This document shows, one piece after another, positions 8,412 through 15,685 of a DNA stretch of 21,674 nucleotides (within the stretch, counting starts at the first letter, position 1; each line of letters begins with the position of its first letter). Below the pieces are notes generated by a model. The model had not been told where the DNA came from. It saw only the letters and a program-made list of their open reading frames with translations, and made no database searches. Origin of the DNA: an uncultured Alphaproteobacteria bacterium (GTDB lineage: Bacteria > Pseudomonadota > Alphaproteobacteria > Thalassobaculales > Thalassobaculaceae); NCBI GenBank assembly GCA_938028645.1, contig CALIMD010000009.1:1-21674 (forward strand). The letters run 5' to 3'. A program made the position numbers and the translations under genes.

Positions 8412-8498
8412 CAAAGTTGATCTCGCTAGTTTTTCAAAAAAGAAACTAAAATTTCTATCATATTCGTTTTCAAAAACCTTATACACAGGCCATTTAAT

Positions 8499-8504
8499 AT
8501 TATA
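8499..8504 (-). promoter_or_regulatory. Possible -10 element of nadE
   Basis: A perfect TATAAT on the minus strand lies about 90 bases upstream of the nadE ATG. No good -35 hexamer is seen 15-18 bases further upstream, so the assignment is tentative. Confidence 0.35.
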
Positions 8505-8579
8505 GAGGATCCACCCATAGGAAAAGGTTGTTTGACGGAATTATTTGATAAAAGACCCTTTAACATGAAAGTGTATTAG

Positions 8580-8599
8580 ATGTCTCATAATTGAGATAT
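8580..8599. promoter_or_regulatory. Imperfect palindrome upstream of the DUF1330 gene (possible operator)
   Basis: ATGTCTCA-TAAT-TGAGATAT is an inverted repeat with one G-U type mismatch, ending 58 bases before the DUF1330 start codon. Its right arm with following bases (TTGAGATATGTTT, 8591-8603) recurs exactly, on the opposite strand, in the palindrome upstream of emrA (16958-16975). It is not preceded by a gene end, so a terminator role is unlikely. Confidence 0.4.
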
Positions 8600-8657
8600 G
8601 TTTTGTCAAATCAGGACCATTCGAAGTATTAATTTTATTTAGAAAGGAACTATTAAT

Positions 8658-8954
8658 ATGTCATATGGTTATGTTATTGCACATGTCGAAGTGACCGATG
8701 AGGCAGCATTTGAGAAATATAGGTTGCAAGTTCCGTCTGTGACCGAAAGTTTTGGCGGGCAGTATTTAGCAAGAGGAGGCAAACAGGAGCCTCTGGAGGG
8801 AGATATTCTATTGGGAAATCGAACAGTCATAATAAGGTTTGATAGCTACGAAAAAGCGATTGAATGGTACCACTCCAACGAATATACGCAACTTGTCAAA
8901 TTAAGGCAGGCAGGTTCGAATGGTTCGTTGATGGTTGTTGAAGGTGTAAGTTAG
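8658..8954 (+). CDS. DUF1330 family protein
   Basis: The 98-residue protein fits the DUF1330 family of small dimeric ferredoxin-like-fold proteins, whose biochemical role is not established. Marks are the start GYVIAHVEVTDEAAFEKY, the central SFGGQYLARGG turn, the RTVIIRFDSYEKAIEWYHSNEY segment, and the closing strand. Length is normal for the family. AAGGA precedes the ATG. It is the first plus-strand gene of the accessory region, with 128 bases between it and the DsbA-fold gene, so it may be co-transcribed or separate. DUF1330 genes are often found in catabolic neighbourhoods, but no reaction can be assigned. Confidence 0.88.
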   Translation: MSYGYVIAHVEVTDEAAFEKYRLQVPSVTESFGGQYLARGGKQEPLEGDILLGNRTVIIRFDSYEKAIEWYHSNEYTQLVKLRQAGSNGSLMVVEGVS

Positions 8955-9010
8955 AACAAGTAGCACACCATCGCCAAATTAATGTTATAACCTGAAACGT
9001 CTAGTCTTGT

Positions 9011-9039
9011 TGATGGATTAAAAACCCGATATCCCATCA
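9011..9039 (+). repeat. Hairpin between the DUF1330 gene and the DsbA-fold gene
   Basis: TGATGG (9011-9016) pairs with CCATCA (9034-9039) across a 17-nt loop, followed by TTTAAAAA. It could be a weak terminator or attenuator, but the stem is short and the T run is only three bases. Confidence 0.25.
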
Positions 9040-9082
9040 TTTAAAAACTAACACCACCTTTATGGGCTCCAGGATATAAATT

Positions 9083-9706
9083 ATGGCTGTAATTGAATAT
9101 TTTTACGCAACACACTCAGTTTATGCTTATTTAGGATCATCAACCTTTAGTAAAATTATCTCCGGCACCGACCATATAATTATTCATAAACCCTATAATT
9201 TGCCTGAAGCTATTACAGGGATCGGCTCAACAAAAATAGGCGATCGAACTGAAGCACATCTAGATTATTTTTTCCGAAGAGAAATAGAGCGTTGGTCTGA
9301 ATATAGAGAAGTTCCAATAAAAACATTCTTACCCACACACCATTTCAACTCTCTCGTTCCATCGAGTGCAATGATAATAGCTGGGATTAAACTTGGCCTT
9401 GAAATTGATGCACTAGCACACGCTATGATGAAATTTCATTGGCTCTATGATGCTGATCTAGCAGATAAAAAAACACTTACGACAATAGCAAATTCCATAG
9501 ATATCGATCCCATGCCTTTGTTGGCTTTAAGCGAAACCGAGGATATCTTGCAAACTTTCAAGGCGAATACGGTTGAGGCGATAGAACGTTCCATATTTGG
9601 CTCCCCTACATATATCGTTGATGGAGATATGTTTTACGGACAAGATAGACTGGAATTAATAGAAAGAGCACTCAACAAGCCATTTCAATATGATACAAAA
9701 AAATAG
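9083..9706 (+). CDS. DsbA-fold protein, 2-hydroxychromene-2-carboxylate isomerase-like (kappa-GST type)
   Basis: The 207-residue protein has a thioredoxin fold with a helical insert, as in 2-hydroxychromene-2-carboxylate isomerase and kappa-class glutathione transferases. Those enzymes use glutathione in aromatic degradation. The N-terminal site aligns as YFYATHSVYAYLG, placing Ser12 where the family has its catalytic serine, though the usual following proline is valine here. There is no CxxC, so it is not an oxidoreductase of the DsbA kind. The cis-proline segment GSPTYIVDGDMFYGQDRLELIERAL near the C-terminus is typical. AGGA precedes the ATG. The stop codon is nine bases from the hydroxylase start, so the two genes are almost certainly coupled. 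Substrate unknown. Confidence 0.8.
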   Translation: MAVIEYFYATHSVYAYLGSSTFSKIISGTDHIIIHKPYNLPEAITGIGSTKIGDRTEAHLDYFFRREIERWSEYREVPIKTFLPTHHFNSLVPSSAMIIAGIKLGLEIDALAHAMMKFHWLYDADLADKKTLTTIANSIDIDPMPLLALSETEDILQTFKANTVEAIERSIFGSPTYIVDGDMFYGQDRLELIERALNKPFQYDTKK

Positions 9707-9715
9707 GAACATTAC

Positions 9716-11302
9716 TTGATTGATATACCCACTAAAAACGACGTTGTCATAATAGGAGCAGGCCCTGTTGGTTTGATGACAGCAAATTTATTAGGCCTCT
9801 ACGGTTTGAAGGTATTATTAATAGAAAGAAATAACCAACCGTATAATTTACCTAGAGCTATCACTTTAGATGACGAGGGCTGCCGGACACTGCAAGCTGT
9901 TGGACTCAGCGACGTATATCTCCCAGACGCTTTACCCAGTCGCGGTTCTCGATATTACGGTGAAAATGGAGAACCATTTGCAGAAGTTGGTCCCGGGCCA
10001 ACAGAGTTTGGTTTTCCAAGACGCACTCAAATATTTCAACCCGAATTTGAAAAAATCCTCCTTGATGGACTTAGTCGGTTTGATAATGTGAAAATTGGAT
10101 ACGGCTTCGAATTAATATCTTTTAAACAAGATATAGACAAAGTCGACCTGACAATTTCAGGACCCAACAAGAGACCATTTACGGTAATTGCTAGCTATCT
10201 TATTGGATCGGATGGGGCAAGAAGCACTGTTCGAAAAATACTTGGCATAAAAATGGTAGGTGATAGCTATCCCGAGGACTGGTTAATTATTGATACTATA
10301 AATGACCCAGATACCGAGCCCGTATCTAAGTTTTTTTGCAGTAGCAAGCAACCCTATGTAAGCATCCCAGCACCAAATGGAGGCCGAAGATATGAGTTCC
10401 GAGCTTTAAAACAAGAAACCAGCACTGATTTACTGCATATCCCAAACATACAAGCTCGTTTGAAACCAATACGGGACATTGCGCCAGACGATATCATAAG
10501 AGTAGCCATATATACCTTTGAAGCAAAGATTGCTGATGCCTGGCAAGCGAACCGTGCGTTCCTTTTAGGTGACGCCGCCCATGTAACGCCACCGTTCGCT
10601 GGACAAGGTATGAATGCAGGTTTGAGAGATGCACACAATTTATCGTGGAAGCTATTTCTGGTCTGCAAAGGTAAAAGTAGCCCGTCTATACTGCAGAGCT
10701 ACGAAACAGAAAGAAGAGGGCCATGTTGGGCAATGATCCAACTAGCAGTTGCCATGGGAGATATCGTAATGCCACAGGATCATTCAGATATCACTTTCAG
10801 AACTAGCCTTGTGAAATGGATGGACCGGTTTCCCGCTGCAAGGGAGTTTATTACTCACATGAAATTCAAGCCCCCACCACGATATACCGATGGGATATTC
10901 GTTAATTTGGATAATCAAGAGTTCACAGGGTCTTTAGTAGGACAAATGCTACCTCAGATCCCGGTAAAATATTTGAATGGGACACATGTAAAGCTAGATG
11001 AAATACTCGGACATGGGTTTACGCTTATTGTCCAAGACGAGAGTATACTTGAATTCCTACATCAAATTAAACACCAATTATGGCCTGAACTATCTTGCAA
11101 GATAGTTGCTATTGGCGAAAGGTTAACCGCCACAGCAGATAACGTAATACGCTTACAGTCAAAATCGGACCCCACTGTGAAACAGCTGCGCTCACATAGG
11201 GACCAAATTATTTTAATACGACCTGATAGGTATGTCGCTGCAAGTTTCGACCAATACAATTATAAACAAGTCATAACAAAGTTTAGCAGCCTTCTAAGGT
11301 GA
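9716..11302 (+). CDS. FAD-dependent aromatic hydroxylase, MhpA/PheA-type
   Basis: This is a class A flavoprotein monooxygenase using FAD, NAD(P)H and O2 to hydroxylate aromatic rings. The FAD-binding GAGPVG is at residues 14-19 (VVIIGAGPVGLMTANLLG), the DG motif at 166-167 (LIGSDGARSTVRK) and the GD motif at 284-289 (LLGDAAHVTPPFAGQGMNAGLRDAHNLSWKL). A C-terminal thioredoxin-like domain without obvious cysteines follows. The 528-residue length resembles 3-(3-hydroxyphenyl)propionate hydroxylase, but substrate cannot be read from sequence. The start is TTG at 9716: there is no ATG ahead of the dinucleotide fold, and AGGA (9705-9708), overlapping the stop of the preceding gene, sits seven bases upstream. 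Translation is probably coupled to the isomerase-like gene. Confidence 0.88.
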   Translation: MIDIPTKNDVVIIGAGPVGLMTANLLGLYGLKVLLIERNNQPYNLPRAITLDDEGCRTLQAVGLSDVYLPDALPSRGSRYYGENGEPFAEVGPGPTEFGFPRRTQIFQPEFEKILLDGLSRFDNVKIGYGFELISFKQDIDKVDLTISGPNKRPFTVIASYLIGSDGARSTVRKILGIKMVGDSYPEDWLIIDTINDPDTEPVSKFFCSSKQPYVSIPAPNGGRRYEFRALKQETSTDLLHIPNIQARLKPIRDIAPDDIIRVAIYTFEAKIADAWQANRAFLLGDAAHVTPPFAGQGMNAGLRDAHNLSWKLFLVCKGKSSPSILQSYETERRGPCWAMIQLAVAMGDIVMPQDHSDITFRTSLVKWMDRFPAAREFITHMKFKPPPRYTDGIFVNLDNQEFTGSLVGQMLPQIPVKYLNGTHVKLDEILGHGFTLIVQDESILEFLHQIKHQLWPELSCKIVAIGERLTATADNVIRLQSKSDPTVKQLRSHRDQIILIRPDRYVAASFDQYNYKQVITKFSSLLR

Positions 11303-11327
11303 TTACGTGATCAAGGCCTCATTCTAC

Positions 11328-11342
11328 TTTTTCATGGAAAAA
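11328..11342. terminator. Weak AT-rich hairpin between convergent hydroxylase and MFS genes
   Basis: TTTTTC-ATG-GAAAAA forms a six-base stem with a three-base loop, followed on the plus strand by TTTTTA. It lies in the 43-base gap between two converging genes, where a terminator is expected, but the stem is mostly A-T. Confidence 0.35.
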
Positions 11343-11345
11343 TTT

Positions 11346-12584
11346 TTACATTGAACTCCACCACAGCTGTTGCCTCCATTTAAAAGCAATAACACAGCTA
11401 ATAATAAGGCCTCCAACTCCATAGAGAGTTACTGTATTTGAATAACCAAACCATTCTATAAGCAGCCCTGAACCAATCAATCCAACCGGCAAACCATAAA
11501 CAGCAAGCATTCTAACGCCCATTACTAAACCCCGAAATTTTTCATCCGCTATATTCAACAAAGTCACGGCCATAGATATCATGGCAAGACTTTGGACAAA
11601 ACCTGCAGTAGCCAATATTACTTGACCGGAAAACTTTGCATCAATCTGTCCTAAAAACAATATTATCATATGCATAAGAAAAATATTACAAACCATAAAA
11701 CGAGCCGGATAGGATCGAATTGGCAGCAAGGCCATCATGATTGAACCCAAAAGAGCTCCTGTAGCATAAGAAGCGACTAAGTGACTTAAACCATTCTCAT
11801 CAATATGATAAATTTCCTTAGCTACGAAAGGTAAGATCCCGTGGCTAACTGGAAAGACCGTTAAATTAACCAGAAAAGCAAACCACATAGCCGCTAAAAG
11901 GGTGGGGGTTTTCCAAACATATTGAAGACCGTCTTTTAGATCCGTAAGGGGTGATCGATTAATGATATTATTGTTAAGACCTGTTTGCGTCTTCACGGAC
12001 GATACACCAAACGTCAACAGGAGACTGATAGCATAGAATAACGTTACTGCCACATAAGCATAGCCGATTCCTAGTGTTGAAAATAAGCCCGCACCCACCA
12101 ACGCTCCAGCGATCCTGGCCGAGTCCATTGTTGTCCTTGAGACGCCCATTGCCTTCATTAGAACATTTCCAAGCATAGTATCACCGATCAATCCGTTACG
12201 CATCACAAGGTCTGAAGGACGAACAAGGCCAATCAAGAGACTTATCCCAAGAATTACAGACGCATTCAGATTATCTGTTAAAGCGAGCGACATGGTAATG
12301 ATAGAGGTTGCAAGATAGGCCCCACGCAACAAACAAAGCATGGTGCGCCTCCCCCACCGATCGCCTAAAACCCCTAGATACGGGGCGATGAGTGTCCCTA
12401 GCCATTGCATAGAGGCAAAGATGGTTAATACTAGGACAGAATCTGTTATGGTGAGAACATACCAACCAAGGATTATAGTTTCCATTTCAAAAGCCCATGA
12501 CGCCATTAAGTCAGCTGGCCATTGAAATCTAAAACTCCTAACCGAAAACGGTTCAAACATCGATAGTTTTAACCGATTAAACAC
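11346..12584 (-). CDS. Major facilitator superfamily transporter (MFS_3/EntS-like exporter)
   Basis: The 412-residue protein is a polytopic inner-membrane MFS transporter with hydrophobic segments fitting about 12 helices. The loop between helices 2 and 3 has the signature GVLGDRWGRRTML, with related features in the second half. The RPSDLVMRNGLIGD segment and the overall pattern resemble the EntS-like (MFS_3) exporter group. Substrate is unknown. The open frame starts at a GTG (12584); an ATG eight codons later (12560) is an alternative, and neither has a convincing ribosome site. The gene is divergent from the LigE-like GST with a palindrome between them, and convergent with the hydroxylase, so it may carry the pathway's substrate or product. 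Confidence 0.85.
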   Translation of the reverse strand: MFNRLKLSMFEPFSVRSFRFQWPADLMASWAFEMETIILGWYVLTITDSVLVLTIFASMQWLGTLIAPYLGVLGDRWGRRTMLCLLRGAYLATSIITMSLALTDNLNASVILGISLLIGLVRPSDLVMRNGLIGDTMLGNVLMKAMGVSRTTMDSARIAGALVGAGLFSTLGIGYAYVAVTLFYAISLLLTFGVSSVKTQTGLNNNIINRSPLTDLKDGLQYVWKTPTLLAAMWFAFLVNLTVFPVSHGILPFVAKEIYHIDENGLSHLVASYATGALLGSIMMALLPIRSYPARFMVCNIFLMHMIILFLGQIDAKFSGQVILATAGFVQSLAMISMAVTLLNIADEKFRGLVMGVRMLAVYGLPVGLIGSGLLIEWFGYSNTVTLYGVGGLIISCVIAFKWRQQLWWSSM

Positions 12585-12618
12585 GCCAGTTAAAACGCCC
12601 TATTGCAAGAACGGTAGA

Positions 12619-12637
12619 TTGACCACGCTTCGGTCAA
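12619..12637. promoter_or_regulatory. Perfect inverted repeat TTGACC-N7-GGTCAA between divergent MFS and GST genes (possible operator)
   Basis: The two six-base arms are exact and the spacer is ACGCTTC. The site lies 34 bases upstream of the MFS start and about 100 before the GST frame. The left arm could double as a -35 (TTGACC), with TATGAT at 12640-12645 only 15 bases downstream. A second weaker repeat, TGAT-N7-ATCA, lies at 12653-12667. No dedicated regulator gene is adjacent. Confidence 0.45.
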
Positions 12638-12733
12638 AGTATGATAGGTCATTGATGGCGAATATCATTAAACTTCAATTCTAAAAATAAATTTGCAAAA
12701 ACTATCGAAGAGTTTAACTACTGATGTATTATT

Positions 12734-13483
12734 TTGATACTCTTTACTTACTTTAACCAAAATCAACTTATCGGAGATTCAGCAATCAACATACATTTTT
12801 TTGACTTAGAAGGTTTAGATGGAAAACGCTTTAGCCCTTTTGGATGGCGCGTGAGAATGGCTCTAGCCCATAAGGGGCTTGAGTCTTCCTCTATTGTAGA
12901 AGGCGTAGGTTTTTCGGAAAAACATAAGCTAGCATTTTCTAACCAGGAACTGGTACCTGTAATCAAAGATGGTGATATGATTATCTCTGATAGTTGGGAT
13001 ATTGCTGTCTACATAGAAAAGTCTTATAAAAGTTCCTCTTCGCTTTTTGGCGCAAACAACGATTTCAATCAGGTGAAATTCATATCAAGCTGGGTAGATA
13101 GCCAATTGCATCCATTAATTGCGAGATGCGTTGTTCGAGATATATTGGATGTCATAAGTCCGTCTGAACACGAATATTTTCGAAAATCCCGGGAAAAACG
13201 ATTTGGTAGAAGTCTTGAGGACGTGGTTGCTGACCGCAAGGATACAAGAATACTTCTCAAACAAACACTTTATCCAATAAGAAAAGCACTCGAGATCGGG
13301 CCATTTTTAGGTGGAGATAACCCAAATTTTTCGGACTATGCCATATTTGGTGCATTCATGTGGGGAAGAGTGACGAGTTCATTCCAATTGTTAGAATCGT
13401 CTGATCCCATATATAATTGGCGTGAGCGTATGCTTTCATTGTATGATGGGCTAGCAAAAAAAGCGCCTGCGGTTGATATTTAA
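12734..13483 (+). CDS. Glutathione S-transferase, LigE (beta-etherase)-like
   Basis: The protein has an N-terminal thioredoxin-like domain and a helical C-terminal domain, like the fungal-type LigE beta-etherases that cleave aryl ethers with glutathione. Shared features are SPFGWRVRMALAHKGL (residues 34-49), the cis-proline strand ELVPVIKDGD, the DSWDIAVYIEKSY glutathione loop, and the segment DILDVISPSEHEYFRKSREKRFG, which closely follows LigE. The frame opens at a TTG (12734) without a ribosome site. Homologues begin near the INIHFFDL strand, and a GGAG at 12773-12776 points instead to codon ATC at 12785, so the true start is uncertain. It is followed, with its stop 13 bases before the next start, by the CMD-fold gene. 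Substrate unknown. Confidence 0.87.
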   Translation: MILFTYFNQNQLIGDSAINIHFFDLEGLDGKRFSPFGWRVRMALAHKGLESSSIVEGVGFSEKHKLAFSNQELVPVIKDGDMIISDSWDIAVYIEKSYKSSSSLFGANNDFNQVKFISSWVDSQLHPLIARCVVRDILDVISPSEHEYFRKSREKRFGRSLEDVVADRKDTRILLKQTLYPIRKALEIGPFLGGDNPNFSDYAIFGAFMWGRVTSSFQLLESSDPIYNWRERMLSLYDGLAKKAPAVDI

Positions 13484-13496
13484 AGGATTTAGAAAA

Positions 13497-14042
13497 ATGC
13501 GAATTAGGGACTTACCTGTTGAAGAAATGACGCCCGAACAAAGATCAATCAGAGACGATATTGTGGCTGGACCGAGGGGAAAGCTGCAAGGCCCACTAAA
13601 GGTTTGGTTAACTAGTCCAAACCTAGCTGATAAAGCACAAAAACTTGGACAATTTTGCCGATATGAAACCTCTTTACCTCCCCATTTGAGTGAACTGGCC
13701 ATTCTCGTAACAGGACGGTTTTGGGGGGCGGAGTATGAGTGGTATGCCCATAAGAAAATTGGATTAGATGCAGGTTTAGATCCAAAACTTGTCGAGGCTA
13801 TAAGACAAAGACGCGTACCCAATTTTAGTTCTAATGCTGAGAAAATTGTTTATGAATTTGCTACTCAATTACATAATGATCATCGTGTGGGAGATACGAC
13901 CTACTCCGCGGCCGTAAAAGAATTTGGAGAAATTGGCACAGTGGATCTAGTTGGCATTCTTGGCTATTACACTCTAATTTCTATGACATTAAACACTTTT
14001 CAAGTCCCGTTACCCGAAGGTGTCAAAGAAGAACTTGATTGA
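13497..14042 (+). CDS. Carboxymuconolactone decarboxylase-fold (CMD/AhpD-like) protein
   Basis: The 181-residue helical protein matches the CMD superfamily, which includes gamma-carboxymuconolactone decarboxylase of the protocatechuate pathway and AhpD-type peroxidases. The core segment LPPHLSELAILVTGRFWGAEYEW is followed by His85 in YAHKKIGLDAGL. The CxxC of AhpD is absent; the only nearby cysteine is Cys54. A peroxidase role is therefore unlikely, and a lyase or hydrolase-like role is possible. The ATG at 13497 has AAGGA nine bases upstream and sits 13 bases after the GST stop, so the two are probably translated together. An upstream TTG at 13473 is in frame but less likely. Confidence 0.87.
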   Translation: MRIRDLPVEEMTPEQRSIRDDIVAGPRGKLQGPLKVWLTSPNLADKAQKLGQFCRYETSLPPHLSELAILVTGRFWGAEYEWYAHKKIGLDAGLDPKLVEAIRQRRVPNFSSNAEKIVYEFATQLHNDHRVGDTTYSAAVKEFGEIGTVDLVGILGYYTLISMTLNTFQVPLPEGVKEELD

Positions 14043-14048
14043 AAAATG

Positions 14049-14091
14049 GCTGTCAATAAATAGGGTTTTTAGCACTAAACTCTTTGATAGC
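14049..14091 (-). terminator. Two-tier hairpin, probable terminator of the emrA-emrB transcript
   Basis: The outer stem is GCTGTCAA with TTGATAGC (eight pairs, one G-U). The inner stem is AGGGTTT with AAACTCT (seven pairs, one G-U) around an eight-base loop. Read on the minus strand, the hairpin is followed by CATTTTTC, a T run suited to termination after emrB. It begins just past the CMD stop codon and could also stop plus-strand transcription, though no T run follows on that side. Confidence 0.55.
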
Positions 14092-14131
14092 GACAGATTA
14101 GATACAGTGGCTTTAAACGTTAAAAAGATTT

Positions 14132-15643
14132 TTAATTTTTTCTAAACACAATCGTTGTTGCCACCATACCAAGTATAAACAACATTAATAATGCGATGTA
14201 CCCGTCCTGAAATGCTGATTCTTGAGCTTTTAATAAAAGGAGGTTTTTAAGATAAGCTTTGGAAACAATGACGCCTTCCAAGTTAGTCAAACCAGAATAG
14301 ACAAGACGTTCCGACATATTCGATAGAAACTCTTGGGTGATTGAATTATTGAATGTTTGGGTTTCTAAAAGACTGGTACCGTATTTTATCATCCTACTAT
14401 CGATTATAATGGCAAGTGTATTAATACCTATGGAAGCGCCAGTAAACCTTATGAAATTCACAGTGCCTGCGGCAAAGGGGATTAAATCATTTGGCACTGA
14501 GCTCATTGCACTGAGATTTAAAGATGGGATTACTAATCCAAGACCAATACGGCCTAGAGCTATTAAAAAGGCCATCATCCAGAAGTTGGTTAGTATACCT
14601 GTTCCGCCAAGCAACCAACAGGAAATCGCAAATATAGCTAAACCAGCAGTCATTGTATAAGAGGGATGAACGATTGTTGAAAGTCTGCCCGCGAAAGGGA
14701 AGACTAGCAATGAAACTAGTCCTCCGGGTAGCAACATCAGCCCCGCCTCAAGTGCGGTTACACCCTGAACTGTCTGAACCATTACAGGTATTATATATAG
14801 GGAACCAAACATTCCTGCACCAAAAATGAATGCTACCAAAGCTGATGCGATGTAGGCTTTATATCTGAAAAGCCCGAGTTGAAGGAGAGAGTCTCTCCCT
14901 CTGTTTTCTCTTACCAAAAATAGAACAAACAAAATTACTGACGTAAAAAGCATAAAAAATACTGGATCAGTGTCCCATCCATCACGCTGACCATAGCTTA
15001 TCCCATTCAAAAAGAGCATAAAAGCCCCTATAATCATAAAAAAACTACCTATATTTAGGGGGCTTCGGCTTGTTTTTGCCGTTCGCCCAGGCACAAATAC
15101 CCAGGCCATAATAGCGCCAACCATCAACATAGGCACAGCCGCCACGAAAACAAAACGCCATTGAGCAAAATCGACTATGAACCCGCCAAGCACAGGACCA
15201 ATCGTTGGACCAAAAACGGCCGTCAAGCCGAACCAACCCATCGCCTGTCCTCTGCGTTCGGGCGGGTACGCTAGAAACACAGTGGTCAGCGATAACGGTT
15301 GGACAATGCCAGCGCAGAGCCCCTGGGCTACTCGAGCCAGCACTACACCCTCAAAAGTTGGAGCATATTGTCCAATTAAACCGGCAAAGGAAAAAACTGT
15401 AAGAGCAGTTATAAAAACATTACGGGGACCAAAGTTCGTTATCAACCAGCCATTCAAAAGTAAACCCGCAGTCATCGCGGAGTAAAATCCAGTCGACACC
15501 CAATGCGCCTGATCTTGCCCAATACCAAATGCTCCCATTATATTTGGAATAGCGACATTAGCCATAGTCGAAGACATAATCATAGCAACGGTAGCTATCA
15601 TACAGGTAATCAGTACACCGAGTTGGTTGATCGGCTGACTCAT
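14132..15643 (-). CDS. emrB: DHA2-family multidrug efflux transporter, EmrB-type
   Basis: The 503-residue inner-membrane protein is a 14-helix MFS antiporter of the DHA2 family, which works with an EmrA periplasmic adaptor to expel drugs and other hydrophobic compounds using the proton gradient. It begins in the first helix with MANVAIPNIMGAFG and QAHWVSTGFY, typical of EmrB, then GWLITNFGPRNVF, LARVAQGLCAG and GWFGLTAVFGPTIGPVLGG (motif C of exporters). Length fits the family. ATG 15643. It lies 42 bases downstream of emrA on the same strand, giving an emrA-emrB operon. The transported compound is unknown. Confidence 0.92.
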   Translation of the reverse strand: MSQPINQLGVLITCMIATVAMIMSSTMANVAIPNIMGAFGIGQDQAHWVSTGFYSAMTAGLLLNGWLITNFGPRNVFITALTVFSFAGLIGQYAPTFEGVVLARVAQGLCAGIVQPLSLTTVFLAYPPERRGQAMGWFGLTAVFGPTIGPVLGGFIVDFAQWRFVFVAAVPMLMVGAIMAWVFVPGRTAKTSRSPLNIGSFFMIIGAFMLFLNGISYGQRDGWDTDPVFFMLFTSVILFVLFLVRENRGRDSLLQLGLFRYKAYIASALVAFIFGAGMFGSLYIIPVMVQTVQGVTALEAGLMLLPGGLVSLLVFPFAGRLSTIVHPSYTMTAGLAIFAISCWLLGGTGILTNFWMMAFLIALGRIGLGLVIPSLNLSAMSSVPNDLIPFAAGTVNFIRFTGASIGINTLAIIIDSRMIKYGTSLLETQTFNNSITQEFLSNMSERLVYSGLTNLEGVIVSKAYLKNLLLLKAQESAFQDGYIALLMLFILGMVATTIVFRKN

Positions 15644-15685
15644 GGATTAATCACGATCTGTTTACTATTAAATTTAATCAGTTTA

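Noticed and set aside
8412..8486. 25-residue N-terminal extension of NadE from a GTG
   Set aside because: It does not resemble family members, which start at MTDRLTIAL-like sequence; the region holds a possible promoter.
8913..8921. GGTTCGAAT resembling a tRNA T-loop
   Set aside because: It lies inside the DUF1330 coding frame, with no acceptor stem or anticodon arm around it.
13451..13822. 123-residue open frame on the minus strand
   Set aside because: It overlaps the CMD gene on the opposite strand, and the CMD protein has the clear family pattern.
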